A stretch of DNA of 64,000 nucleotides from Carettochelys insculpta (taxonomy: Eukaryota > Chordata > Testudines > Carettochelyidae): NCBI RefSeq assembly GCF_033958435.1, contig NC_134161.1, positions 6,200,001 through 6,264,000 of the forward strand, given 5' to 3'. Positions 36,701 to 46,319 of this stretch are shown here, piece by piece; within the stretch, counting starts at the first letter, position 1, and each line of letters starts with the position of its first letter. The notes under the pieces are model-generated. The model saw only the letters and a list, made by a program, of their open reading frames with translations. It had not been told where the DNA came from and made no database searches. Both the position numbers and the translations under genes were made by a program.

Positions 36701-37460
36701 GCCGCTGGGGCGATGCGGGGGCTCCCCCGGTGCTGTGGGGGGGTGAATAGGCGCTGCTGGGGCGATGCGGGGGCTCCCCCGGTGCTGTGGGGGGGTGAAA
36801 AGGCGCTGCTGGGGCGACGCGGGGGCTCCCCCGGTGCTGTGGGAGGGTGAAAAGGCGCTGCTGGGGCGACGCGGGGGCTCCCCCGGTGCTGTGGGGGGGG
36901 GGTGAAAAGGCGCTGGTGGGGCGATGCGGGGGCTCCCCCGGTGCTGTGGGGGGGTGAAAAGGCGCCGCTGGGGCGATGCGGGGGCTCCCCCGGTGCTGTG
37001 GGGGGGGGGTGAATAGGCGCTGGTGGGGCGATGCGGGGGCTCCCCCGGTGCTGGGGGTGGGTGAAAAGGCGCCGCTGGGGCGATGCGGGGGCTCCCCCGG
37101 TGCTGTGGGGGGGGGGTGAATAGGCGCTGGTGGGGCGATGCGGGGGCTCCCCCGGTGCTGTGGGGGGGTGAAAAGGCGCTGGTGGGGCGATGCGGGGCCT
37201 CCCCCGGTGCTGTGAAGATGGGGGAAGGGGCGATGAGGGCCTCCCGCCGTTGCGGAAGGGGGCGGAGGGGCGCTGCGGGGCCGCTCACGGGTCTCTCGAG
37301 GCCGCGGCCCGCCGGGGCCCAGGCGGGACTCCAGCGGGGGCTGCAGGGTCACCGAGTTCCAGAAGGCCTTGGCGAAGGCCACGTCGCGCTCGGCGGAGCC
37401 GGCGAAGACCAGCAGCCCGGCCGGCGCGAGCAAGGCCGCGGAGCCCGGCGCCGTCTCCAT
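27670..37460 (-). CDS. HOATZ: HOATZ cilia and flagella associated protein, 3' end not located
   Basis: HOATZ (C11orf88) is a small protein of motile cilia and sperm flagella in vertebrates. Four coding exons join in phase: 37460-37289, 35931-35893, 34840-34770, 27729-27670, giving 114 residues. Diagnostic stretches are PAGLLVFAGSAERD with AKAFWNSV in exon 1, then KEKYLQKAKRRDEILALLRK and QREERIA across exons 3-4, a charged helix. The human protein continues with a lysine-rich and acidic tail. That exon was not securely identified here, so the CDS is open at its 3' end. The gene lies upstream of LAYN on the same strand, as in human. The start ATG sits in a CpG-rich block. Confidence 0.93.
28539..28679. 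repeat. 141-bp direct repeat, copy 1 (HOATZ intron 3)
   Basis: Matches 28981-29121 with about two mismatches. It starts AATCAAAATATTTCTGACAT and ends GTTCTGAAAAATTC. It does not have LTR-like TG/CA ends and no family was recognised. Confidence 0.95.
28981..29121. repeat. 141-bp direct repeat, copy 2
   Basis: Second copy, offset 442 bp from the first. The intervening 301 bp are not obviously duplicated. Confidence 0.95.
29122..30998. other. HOATZ intron 3, middle
   Basis: No gene is recognised. About 29400-29480 has a TTCTCTACCTTTTTG phrase like a decayed hAT terminus. Minus-strand open frames at 30299-30711 show no family motif. Confidence 0.35.
31000..31135 (-). mobile_element. SINE copy, nearly complete
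   Basis: Contains GATGAAGTGGGTCTGTCCCA, TTGTTAGTCTTTAAAGTGCT and AGACTAACGCGGCTACCTCT, the reverse complement of the tRNA-derived SINE including its head. Confidence 0.85.
31216..31555. mobile_element. hAT-type miniature transposon, 8-bp duplication
   Basis: Starts CAGTGTTTCTCAACC and ends GGCTGAGAACCAATA, a decayed inverted terminus. Both sides carry the octamer ATCTACAG (31208-31215, 31556-31563). A second internal GGTTGAGAAACACTG at about 31470 suggests nesting or partial duplication. Confidence 0.8.
31609..31830. mobile_element. Possible MITE fragment
   Basis: Begins GGCTGTGTCTATACTA, resembling the left terminus of the Harbinger-like elements at 18704 and 34355. The right end is not defined. 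Confidence 0.4.
31831..33062. other. HOATZ intron 3, continued
   Basis: No exon or defined repeat is recognised. Confidence 0.4.
33063..33192 (+). mobile_element. tRNA-derived SINE
   Basis: Starts with the head GGGTAGCCGAGTTAGTCTGT (A-box-like), then GCGGCACCTGATAGACTAAT and GCAAAGACCCACTTCACCAG. The best plus-oriented reference copy in this window. Confidence 0.87.
33193..34351. other. HOATZ intron 3, AT-rich
   Basis: AT-rich with TATTAAT runs near 33840-33880. Nothing coding is recognised. Confidence 0.4.
34355..34562. mobile_element. Short Harbinger-like MITE
   Basis: Termini GGCTATGTCTACATGG and the reverse complement of GGCTACAAGTGCA, flanked by 3-bp AAA duplications (34352-34354, 34563-34565). 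It contains inverted TTTCAAAATA/TATTTTGA words. Same terminus family as the 5506 and 18704 elements. Confidence 0.7.
34563..34690 (-). mobile_element. Decayed LINE 3'-end fragment
   Basis: GAGAGGGCATCTCATCCAGT followed by CCTGAATTCAAGG and AACTATCCCTGAAAGG resembles CR1/L2-type 3' ends in reverse orientation. Highly diverged. Confidence 0.45.
34770..34840 (-). CDS. HOATZ: HOATZ exon 3
   Basis: Acceptor TTATTTAG, donor GTAAGA. Encodes SEQRILEAHKAQKTEEKEKY then LQK, ending in phase 0. This is a charged helical segment matching the KYLQK part of human HOATZ. Confidence 0.92.
35575..35740 (+). mobile_element. MIR-type CORE-SINE
   Basis: TATTATCCCCAGGTTACAGA, TGAGAAACTAAGACAAAGTG and ACTTGCCCAAGGTCACAAAG in this order are the core of the ancient amniote MIR. 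Located in HOATZ intron 2. Confidence 0.85.
35893..35931 (-). CDS. HOATZ: HOATZ exon 2 (39-nt micro-exon)
   Basis: Acceptor TATATTTTAG and donor GTGAGT flank 39 nt encoding QRNTAFHLPPGNN in the phase set by exon 1. It resembles the SFHLAS segment of the human protein. Confidence 0.82.
36270..37215. repeat. 52-bp G-rich minisatellite in HOATZ intron 1, about 17-18 copies
   Basis: The unit contains GGGGCGATGCGGGGGCTCCC, then CGGTGCTGTGGGGGGGTGAA, then TAGGCGCTGCT; variants alternate AATAGG/AAAAGG, CTGCTGG/CTGGTGG/CCGCTGG and the length of the G run. The plus strand carries G runs of 7-9 in every copy, which favours G-quadruplexes. All three minus-strand frames of the unit lack stops, so exon 1 reads through into a Pro-rich pattern with a 52-residue super-period. 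The array starts about 75 bp downstream of the exon 1 donor. Confidence 0.95.
37289..37460 (-). CDS. HOATZ: HOATZ exon 1
   Basis: Fifty-seven codons plus one base, starting METAPGSAALLAPAGLLVFA and ending GGPRPRET, then donor GTGAGC (plus GCTCAC 37283-37288). The LLVFAGS...AKxFWxS block is the conserved HOATZ N-terminus. Without splicing the frame stays open through the adjacent minisatellite. Confidence 0.94.
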
Positions 37461-37730
37461 GGAGCCCGAGAGCGGCCGGGGCGGAGGGGGGGGGGCGATT
37501 GTTCACCGAGGCAGCACTGCAGGCGCGGCTGTCACTGCCCCCGGGGCAGGCAGGCTGTGAACTGTGGCCTGGTTTTCATCTGCTTTGAAGAAGCAGTTGG
37601 TTTGCAAGGGCTGGGCAGGGTAGATCCAGCGCTGGCAAAGCGCCAGGCAGAGTCCCCCATCCACCCAGGGCAGCACCTGTCCTGCACCTGTTCACGCCTG
37701 CAGCGAGTGCGAAGGGGTAAGGACGGCCAT
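37461..37730 (-). promoter_or_regulatory. HOATZ CpG-rich promoter region
   Basis: GC-rich and CpG-rich sequence continuing from exon 1 upstream, with GGGGCGGAGG and a run of G near 37490. No TATA box. Promoter role is inferred from position. Confidence 0.5.
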
Positions 37731-37734
37731 GTGG

Positions 37735-38200
37735 GGTCAGAGCAGAGGCCCGTCTAGCCCAGTGTCCTGTTTTCCAACAGAGGCCACTGCCAGTTGTCCC
37801 AGAGGGAGTGAATAGAACAGATAACCATTGAGTGAACCCCCTCCTGTCATGCATGTCCAGCCTCTGACAAGCAGAGACCAGGGACAACATTCCTATGCAT
37901 CCTGGGGAATAAGTATTGATGGACCAAACCTCCATGAATTTATCTAGTTCTTTTTGGAACCCTGATAAAGTACTGGTCTTCACAACATCATCTGACAAGG
38001 AGCTCCAAAGTTAACTTTGTGCCGCATGAAGAAAAATGTCCTTTTATTTTTTTTTAAACCTACTACTTTTTAATTTCATTTGGTGATCTCTAGTGCTGCC
38101 TCGTCTTTTGTAGCCATTTGGTGATGGTATTGCACCCTTTAGGATATCTGTCATGCAGAGTATCCATTATACCACTGCTGATCTGGAACATTATGAGGGG
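37735..38200 (-). mobile_element. CR1 LINE 3' fragment
   Basis: CCCGTCTAGCCCAGTGTCCT, CCATGAATTTATCTAGTTCT and TTAATTTCATTTGGTGATCT in order are the reverse complement of the CR1 3' region, as at 5043-5460. Truncated upstream. Confidence 0.9.
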
Positions 38201-38357
38201 TTTGCTCTTTGTCAAATGTGATGTGGCCCAATTAGACTTTTGCTGCTTGAATTAAAACTATCTCACAAGTAGCGTGCTAAAGCACCATCATCTGGTAGCT
38301 TTCAGTTACTCCAGGAATCACCTTTAAACCAGCAAATTACCGTTAGGTAATCTACAT

Positions 38358-38737
38358 CAGTGGCTCTCAACCTTTTTAGTCTTCTGTGTGCCTTTCAGGA
38401 GTCCCATTTGTCTTGTGTACCCTGAAGTTTCACCTCACTTAAAAACTAATTGTTAAGAAAATCAGACAAAATACAAAAGTGCAACAGCACACCATTACTG
38501 AAAAATTAATGATAAATAATTTGAAAGATAAACATTACACTTACATTTCTGTGTATGCAGAACGTTATAAACAAGTTATGTCAGTAAGAAATTTTAGTTT
38601 CTACTGGCTTCACTACTTTTTTTTTTAATATGTAAGCCTTTTATAAAACTAGACAAATGTCTAAATAAGTTCATGTACCTCCTGGGAAGACCTCTTCATA
38701 CCCTGAGGGTGACATAGACCCCTAAATGAGAGCCTTG
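38358..38737. mobile_element. hAT-type element, decayed
   Basis: Starts CAGTGGCTCTCAACCTTTTT and ends near AATGAGAGCCTTG, approximately inverted. The interior resembles other non-autonomous hAT copies. No clean 8-bp duplication was found. Confidence 0.6.
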
Positions 38738-39257
38738 GCAAGATGAGACACCTACTTCCTCACAACTCTAGCACTCATTTCGTTCTGCAAAATAGAATTG
38801 TACTATGTTTTCTAGTTACACAGAGCTCTATTTTTCAGGTGAAGTATGATGTTTTTCTGAAGCGATAAAAGAGCCAAGCCCTGTCTCTTTCGCATTAACA
38901 GGAATTTTGCTTAAATAAGCACTGGAGAATGCAGCTCGGAGTGTGCTCTGCATGAAAAGCCACATTACTGTATAGTGGAAGACAGGTATTATTGTGATAA
39001 AAACTATTAGAATAATACTTTGGTTCTGCTTGCCACAATTCCCTTCTCACCTCCAAGTGCCCCCTTGTAGCTGGTCACATCAATGGCAGGGTAACTGCCT
39101 CAGCTTCCCCCTCAGGCTTCTTAAAGATTGCACCACACAATCTTTTGAGTCCTCCATTACACTTTCCCAGGACCAGATTATGACTCTAAAGGTTTTTTTG
39201 CGCTGGTACCTGCCCGAATTGAGAATCTCCACCTTGGCAGCCCCTGCAGGATTAGCT

Positions 39258-39260
39258 CCT

Positions 39261-39311
<51 letters not shown>

Positions 39312-39314
39312 TTT
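39258..39314. repeat. (CT)n microsatellite
   Basis: CCCT followed by a nearly pure CT tract broken once by GT, upstream of HOATZ. Confidence 0.95.
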
Positions 39315-39696
39315 TAAACAAAGAAAGCAGTGATTATTCCACATAGCACACACAGTCCTTGGAGGCTCAAACACAGTCATTTTATCCTGCACACAATGCA
39401 AATAGCCCATGAGAGTGCAAAGCACAGTACAGGAACACATCAGTACTTGACAGAGCAATTTATTTATTGCGTTTTAAAATTTAATTCATATCAGCCTCAT
39501 TCAAATAAAGCAACACCTGCATTAGAACATTCTGTTGTTGATATTTACAGTTTGTTAAAAGTTGTGGCTTATTAACTGTGCACAATAAAGAGAGGATCAA
39601 AGATACAGGGACATGAAACACACTCCTTCACAAACCACAAAGGGAAAAGTAGACAACCAAGAAAAAGAAATATGATGCACATAAAAATATGTATTA

Positions 39697-40020
39697 CAGG
39701 TTGAACCTCTTGAGTCTGGCACTCTCCTTTCCAGGAACATTCATTATAGAGCATGATTTTAATTAACTGGATGTCCATTTATTGTGGATGTTTCAGGTTT
39801 CTCAGGGTCCCATAAAGTTTGTTTCCAGCCACCAGTCCTGGCTTTCAGTGTTCGCTGCTGTTATTTACCTCTAATTTACCCCAAACGTCGTCGAACATTG
39901 CAGAAAGCAGTGGAAGTATTAGTAATGCTACAAGACAATTTTGACACCCCATGTTTCACCAAAGTCTCTCATTCAGCATCGATCAGGTCCATAGGATGCT
40001 AGACTAGAGAGGTTCAACCT
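39697..40020. mobile_element. Mariner/Tigger-like non-autonomous transposon
   Basis: Left terminus CAGGTTGAACCTCT after TA (39695-39696); right terminus AGAGAGGTTCAACCT. Inverted over about 13 bp. The right flank has lost the expected GTA. No transposase. Confidence 0.75.
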
Positions 40021-40752
40021 AACTACAAATACCTTGTTTCTACAGCAATAAAAAAATCAGAATCAAGCTCGCCCAACACAATGAGTAGTCAATATATACC
40101 AAATATAAAAACAAGCAAAATTTATTCCATGTGATACATGAGACCACATTCTTAAAGGTATTGAACACCTCAACTTCCACATCATATTATAGAAGTTCAA
40201 GATAGCTGTCGCGTTCCAGACAAGTTCAAGAACTAAAACGTCGAAGAGGAATGATGAGGATTCACATTTTAATATAGCCGTCTCCATTTCCTATTTTCAA
40301 TAACAAGAAAAAGACACGGAACTGAAACGCAGCAAAATTATGAGTCACAACACTAACTAGTGGGAGAGCCTTCTGTTCAATGTCTATATGGTTCTTAATC
40401 ACACTATTCTCTCTTCCTGCAAATTCTTTGATGCTTCTCTGTCATATTTTCAGATCTCTCCTTTCATTTGCTGGAAACACAGAGAAAAAAGAGTTGAGCA
40501 ACTAGGAGGTATAATTCAGTTATATCAGCATTAGCTTTGGAACCTGAGTGTTGTTACCTCAGTCCTGGAGCAGACAATTTTGGGATCTAAGGAAAATGTA
40601 CTGCGAAAAAAAAAAATGAAGAGGACGGTGCTTCGTCCTGCAAACACAGGAGGCTTCTCTTAATGACTTCTCAAGGTCACTTCCACACTTATAGGCAGAT
40701 CTACACTTGGCGAAAATTTCAAAAGGGCCATACACGGCAGTTCCCCTTTCTA
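40021..40752. other. Flank between upstream repeats and the macrosatellite
   Basis: No gene was found. At about 40692 the words GGCAGATCTACACTTGGCG resemble a MITE terminus, so the left edge of the macrosatellite may abut a truncated MITE. Confidence 0.4.
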
Positions 40753-43527
40753 GACCTGGAAGTGAGGCTGTGGAGCGGGCCCCCCTCCTAACCTGTTCAT
40801 TTCCCGACTTTGTGAGGTCTGATTTTAGGGAGCAATTTTTGACCTTGTGGAAAACAAGGGTGGAATTTTTCACGGCCTCCTCCATCCCCTTACAGCCGCC
40901 CCTTGACCGCACCAGATTAGCGTAAAGCGGAGAGAAAATTGATGGGTCACAAGGCAGATTTCATCTCAGAGCTCAAAAAAGCCACAAAGCAATGAGTGTA
41001 GGGGACGAGCAGGAGAAGCAGCTCGATGCTTTTGCGAGGGTGGTCCTTCGGATCCAGCCCCCCGAAGGCCGTTCTAGCTGAAGGAGGAGAGGGCTAAGCC
41101 TTTGCGCCCTGGTAACAGGGCAGTCAGTTTGCCCGGCACATGAAAGCCAGCTGTGGCTGAGGCGGCCTGGCCCGGGAGCTCCAAACCCTCCTTACAGGGT
41201 GCTCCTTAAAGAAGGGTCATTGCAAGGGGTCAGAGTGAAGGAAGCTGAAAAGGAGAGACCCCCGTTCCCTCAGTAGAGGGTGGCGTCTTTGCCCAGCGAG
41301 TGCCAACGGCCGCAGAGAAAGCAGAAAAAGGACACCTGCCCCCTTCTTACAGGGAGCGGTGAATGGGAGAGGCGAGGTCCTCATCGGCGTGAAGCCAGAG
41401 AGACCGCTTGCCGGGTCGTCATTCGTGCCCGGGCATAAAAAGGGCTGTGGCAGTTGAAGGATAAGAGGGAGAAGACCTTGCACCCTGGTTACAGGGCAGT
41501 CCTTTTGCCTGTGGGGAGGGAAAAGGGAGCTGTGGCGAAAGATGTGGGGTGGAGGAAAGCCAGGGTGGTCCTGGAATGAGCGGCATGTTCATGGGCCAGA
41601 GCCAAGAGCGCTGAAGAGGAGAGACCCCCGTTCCCTCAGTAGAGGGTGGTGTCTTTGCCCAGCAAGTGCCAACGGCCCAAGAGAGGCTAGAAAGAAGAAA
41701 CCTTCCCCCTCTTTGCAGGGGGAGAGGTGAATGGCACAGGGCGTTGAGAAGGCTAAATCCCATTGAGCTGAAAGCCATCACGACCTCAGCCCTTCTTAAA
41801 GGGTGGTCGCTCAGCCTCCGTTGGGTGCCAAATGGAGCTCTTGGCAAGGAGTGGACTCTGATCCCTGCTTACAGAGAGGTCCTTCTCCCCGGCAGGGTGG
41901 GGGAAAGCCTAGGTGGGCGAGCGTACGTGGCGATCTCTCGTCTCGGGAGAGCTGTGTGCATAAGGCGTGCGTGGGTTTTGACTGGCCTTTTCTTCTCTCT
42001 TCCTGCAGGTTCTTTGGCGCTTCTGTGATCTTCGGCGTTCTGTCCTTCCGATTTGCTAGAGAGAGAGAGACAGAGAGAGAGAGAGGGAGGTGAGTCAGGC
42101 GAAGCGTGGGCTCGGCGGACCCCACCATTGCAAGGTCAATTCAGATGAAACAGGCAAAGCCCTCACCCCTCGTTGAAGTTACCCCAAGGCGGCGGTTTCA
42201 TCAGCAACGTGTAGCAGAAGGTAGGAGAGCTTGGAGCGGAAGCGAGGGCCAGGTGGATGCAGAGTACGGGGGGCTTTGGGTTGGCTGAGAGCGTGAGTGA
42301 GGAGGGCCCGGTCAGAGGAGAGCCAGGAGGAGAAATCCTTAGCTCTGTGCGGAGGCTGTTTTCTATGACTAGCTTTGAAAGGGGAGCGTGGGAAAGTCAC
42401 ACGCCCTAGTTAGAGGGAGTTGGTTTTGGCAATTTGTTGGCTTTTTTGAGCAAAGGGATGAAGTTTTCACGGCCTCCACCATCCCCTTACAGCCGCCCCT
42501 TCGCCACTCCGGGATAGCTGTGACCCGGACGAGAAAGACCGAGGCCACGAAGGAGATGTCACTTGCAAGCTCCGACAATCCAGATGGAACTGGCTGTCGG
42601 GCGGTTGAGCGTGACCAGCAGCAGGAGAGCCTGAAGCCCTCTGAAAGGGCGGTTAGTCGTCCCGAGGCAAGTAAGAGGCTCTCGTAGCTCCAGGCTGAGG
42701 GAGATAGGACCTTACACCCTTGCTAGAGGGCGGTCGTTTTGCCTGGTGTGTCAAAGTGAGTTGTGGTCAAGACGCGTGGCGAAGGAAAACCGTCTCCTGC
42801 TTACAGGATGGTCCTTCTGCCATTGGCGTGCAAATTGGCCCGAAAGAAGGGGAGAGCTGCATTCCCTCAGTAGAGGGTGGGGTCTTTGCCCAGCAAGTGA
42901 GTTTGGCATGAAGTGGGCCAATGCAGAGAGGAGAGAAAGGAAAGAGCCCTGAGCCCTGAGTACAGGGCGGTCCCCCTTTCTGAAGCCAAATGGTCCTCCT
43001 TGAGCGAAGGTGGGGGGCAAGTGGCCAATGCGAAAAGATGGGGCAATGAACAGGTCAGGGAGGAATGCTGCTGAGTCTCCCTTGACCAGGAAACCCTCCC
43101 TGCCTCGGCAGCAGCCTTCCCGACTTACCTTCCTACCCCAGCAGGAGCATTTCAGCTTGGTGCCTCTTAACCTTGACCCAAAAGGACAGCCCGTCCTAGC
43201 GACACAGACCTGTTAATAGGGTTAGGAGCAGCCACGCGCAAGACCGCAATACCAGCACAGCTACCTGCGCCACCTGGCAGAGCAGACAACCTGGTCCCTG
43301 ATTTCAAACGTAGCCCTAGACAGGAATGGCCTGTCACCATCAGCAAGGAAACCAAAGGCCTGGAATTCAGACACTAGTGCCAGAGCTCTCCGCATCTAGA
43401 CAACTACGACTTCTGCGTCCAGCAGCGCCTCTCTTGCGCACAAGAACAACAAGGAGGCCGGGGCTGAAACCTGAAGCTGCTGGGGCAGTGTAAATCGGGT
43501 GCAGAGCAAGAGGAAACGAGGAGGGAT
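40753..43527. repeat. Macrosatellite unit 1 (type A, edge variant)
   Basis: 2775 bp. A-type at the 17-bp site but with the B-like extra 7 bp (CACCCCTCGTTG) and an 81-nt exon-like cassette. It has private bases such as GACGAGCAGG where other units have GACGAGCGGG, fitting an older unit at the array edge. Confidence 0.95.
42009..42089 (+). other. Exon-like cassette in macrosatellite (example in unit 1)
   Basis: A strong acceptor (CTTTTCTTCTCTCTTCCTGC then AG) precedes 81 nt starting GTTCTTTGGCGCTTCTGTGA and ending in a (GA)n tract and GGGAG, followed by the donor GTGAGT. GA-rich tracts are classic exonic splicing enhancers. The same cassette is present in units 1-8 at lengths 73-89 nt. Whether it is transcribed and spliced is unknown. 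Confidence 0.5.
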
Positions 43528-46319
43528 GACCTGGAAGTGAGGCTGTGGAGCGGGCCCCCCTCCTAACCTGTTCATTTCCCGACTTTGTGAGGTCTGATTT
43601 TAGGGAGCAATTTTTGACCTTGTGGAAAACAAGGGTGGAATTTTTCACGGCCTCCTCCATCCCCTTACAGCCGCCCCTTGGCCGCACCAGATTAGCGTGA
43701 AGCGGAGAGAAAATTGATGGGTCACAAGGCAGATTTCATCTCAGAGCTCAAAAAAGCCACAAAGCAATGAGTGTAGGGGACGAGCGGGAGAAGCAGCTCG
43801 ATGCTTTTGCGAGGGTGGTCCTTCGGATCCAGCCCCCCGAAGGCCGTTCTAGCTGAAGGAGGAGAGGGCTAAGCCTTTGCGCCCTGGTAACAGGGCAGTC
43901 AGTTTGCCCGGCACATGAAAGCCAGCTGTGGCTGAGGCGGCCTGGCCCGGGAGCTCCAAACCCTCCTTACAGGGTGCTCCTTAAAGAAGGGTCATTGCAA
44001 GGGGTCAGAGTGAAGGAAGCTGAAAAGGAGAGACCCCCGTTCCCTCAGTAGAGGGTGGCGTCTTTGCCCAGCGAGTGCCAACGGCCGCAGAGAAAGCAGA
44101 AAAAGGACACCTGCCCCCTTCTTACAGGGAGCGGTGAATGGGAGAGGCGAGGTCCTCATCGGCGTGAAGCCAGAGAGACCGCTTGCCGGGTCGTCATTCG
44201 TGCCCGGGCATAAAAAGGGCTGTGGCAGTTGAAGGATAAGAGGGAGAAGACCTTGCACCCTGGTTACAGGGCAGTCCTTTTGCCTGTGGGGAGGGAAAAG
44301 GGAGCTGTGGCGAAAGATGTGGGGTGGAGGAAAGCCAGGGTGGTCCTGGAATGAGCGGCATGTTCATGGGCCAGAGCCAAGAGCGCTGAAGAGGAGAGAC
44401 CCCCGTTCCCTCAGTAGAGGGTGGTGTCTTTGCCCAGCAAGTGCCAACGGCCCAAGAGAGGCTAGAAAGAAGAAACCTTCCCCCTCTTTGCAGGGGGAGA
44501 GGTGAATGGCACAGGGCGTTGAGAAGGCTAAATCCCATTGAGCTGAAAGCCATCACGACCTCAGCCCTTCTTAAAGGGTGGTCGCTCAGCCTCCGTTGGG
44601 TGCCAAATGGAGCTCTTGGCAAGGAGTGGACTCTGATCCCTGCTTACAGAGAGGTCCTTCTCCCCGGCAGGGTGGGGGAAAGCCTAGGTGGGCGAGCGTA
44701 CGTGGCGATCTCTCGTCTCGGGAGAGCTGTGTGCATAAGGCGTGCGTGGGTTTTGACTGGCCTTTTCTTCTCTCTTCCTGCAGGTTCTTTGGCGCTTCTG
44801 TGATCTTCGGCGTTCTGTCCTTCCGATTTGCTAGAGAGAGAGAGAGAGAGAGAGTGAGAGGGAGGTGAGTCAGGCGAAGCGTGGGCTCGGCGGACCCCAC
44901 CATTGCAAGGTCAATTCAGATGAAACAGGCAAAGCCCTCACCCCTCGTTGAAGTTACCCCAAGGCGGCGGTTTCGTCAGCAATGTGTAGCAGAAGGTAGG
45001 AGAGCTTGGAGCGGAAGCGAGGGCCAGGTGGATGCAGAGTACGGGGGGCTTTGGGTTGGCTGAGAGCGTGAGTGAGGAGGGCCCGGTCAGAGGAGAGCCA
45101 GGAGGAGAAATCCTTAGCTCTGTGCGGAGGCTGTTTTCTATGACTAGCTTTGAAAGGGGAGCGTAAGTCTCGGGCAAGCGAGGGAAAGTCCTACGCCCTA
45201 GTTAGAGGGAGTTGGTTTTGGCAATTTGTTGGCTTTTTTGAGCAAAGGGATGAAGTTTTCACGGCCTCCACCATCCCCTTACAGCCGCCCCTTCGCCACT
45301 CCGGGATAGCTGTGACCCGGACGAGAAAGACCGAGGCCACGAAGGAGATGTCACTTGCAAGCTCCGACAATCCAGATGGAACTGGCTGTCGGGCGGTTGA
45401 GCGTGACCAGCAGCAGGAGAGCCTGAAGCCCTCTGAAAGGGCGGTTAGTCGTCCCGAGGCAAGTAAGAGGCTCTCGTAGCTCCAGGCTGAGGGAGATAGG
45501 ACCTTACACCCTTGTTAGAGGGCGGTCGTTTTGCCTGGTGTGTCAAAGTGAGTTGTGGTCAAGACGCGTGGCGAAGGAAAACCATCTCCTGCTTACAGGA
45601 TGGTCCTTCTGCCATTGGCGTGCAAATTGGCCCGAAAGAAGGGGAGAGCTGCATTCCCTCAGTAGAGGGTGGGGTCTTTGCCCAGCAAGTGAGTTTGGCA
45701 TGAAGTGGGCCAATGCAGAGAGGAGAGAAAGGAAAGAGCCCTGAGCCCTGAGTACAGGGCGGTCCCCCTTTCTGAAGCCAAATGGTCCTCCTTGAGCGAA
45801 GGTGGGGGGCAAGTGGCCAATGCGAAAAGATGGGGCAATGAACAGGTCAGGGAGGAATGCTGCTGAGTCTCCCTTGACCAGGAAACCCTCCCTGCCTCGG
45901 CAGCAGCCTTCCCGACTTACCTTCCTACCCCAGCAGGAGCATTTCAGCTTGGTGCCTCTTAACCTTGACCCAAAAGGACAGCCCGTCCTAGCGACACAGA
46001 CCTGTTAATAGGGTTAGGAGCAGCCACGCGCAAGACCGCAATACCAGCACAGCTACCTGCGCCACCTGGCAGAGCAGACAACCTGGTCCCTGATTTCAAA
46101 CGTAGCCCTAGACAGGAATGGCCTGTCACCATCAGCAAGGAAACCAAAGGCCTGGAATTCAGACACTAGTGCCAGAGCTCTCCGCATCTAGACAACTACG
46201 ACTTCTGCGTCCAGCAGCGCCTCTCTTGCGCACAAGAACAACAAGGAGGCCGGGGCTGAAACCTGAAGCTGCTGGGGCAGTGTAAATCGGGTGCAGAGCA
46301 AGAGGAAACGAGGAGGGAT
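43528..46319. repeat. Macrosatellite unit 2 (type B)
   Basis: 2792 bp. Carries the 17-bp insert near 45165, CCTTGTTAGAGG and AACCATCTCC variants; exon-like cassette of 81 nt (44784-44864). Confidence 0.95.

Noticed and set aside
36090..37460. 456-codon minus-strand frame as a novel Pro-rich protein gene
   Set aside because: The first 57 codons are HOATZ exon 1 with a good donor; the rest is translation of a 52-bp minisatellite whose frames all lack stops. Kept only as a read-through observation.
43215..43230. Telomere-like TAGGGTTAGG
   Set aside because: Less than two TTAGGG repeats; expected by chance and repeated only because the unit repeats.
43480..43510. miR-34-like seed GGGCAGTGTAAATCGG in each macrosatellite unit
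   Set aside because: Only about nine bases match, on the opposite strand to that expected, with no recognisable 3p arm or precursor hairpin.
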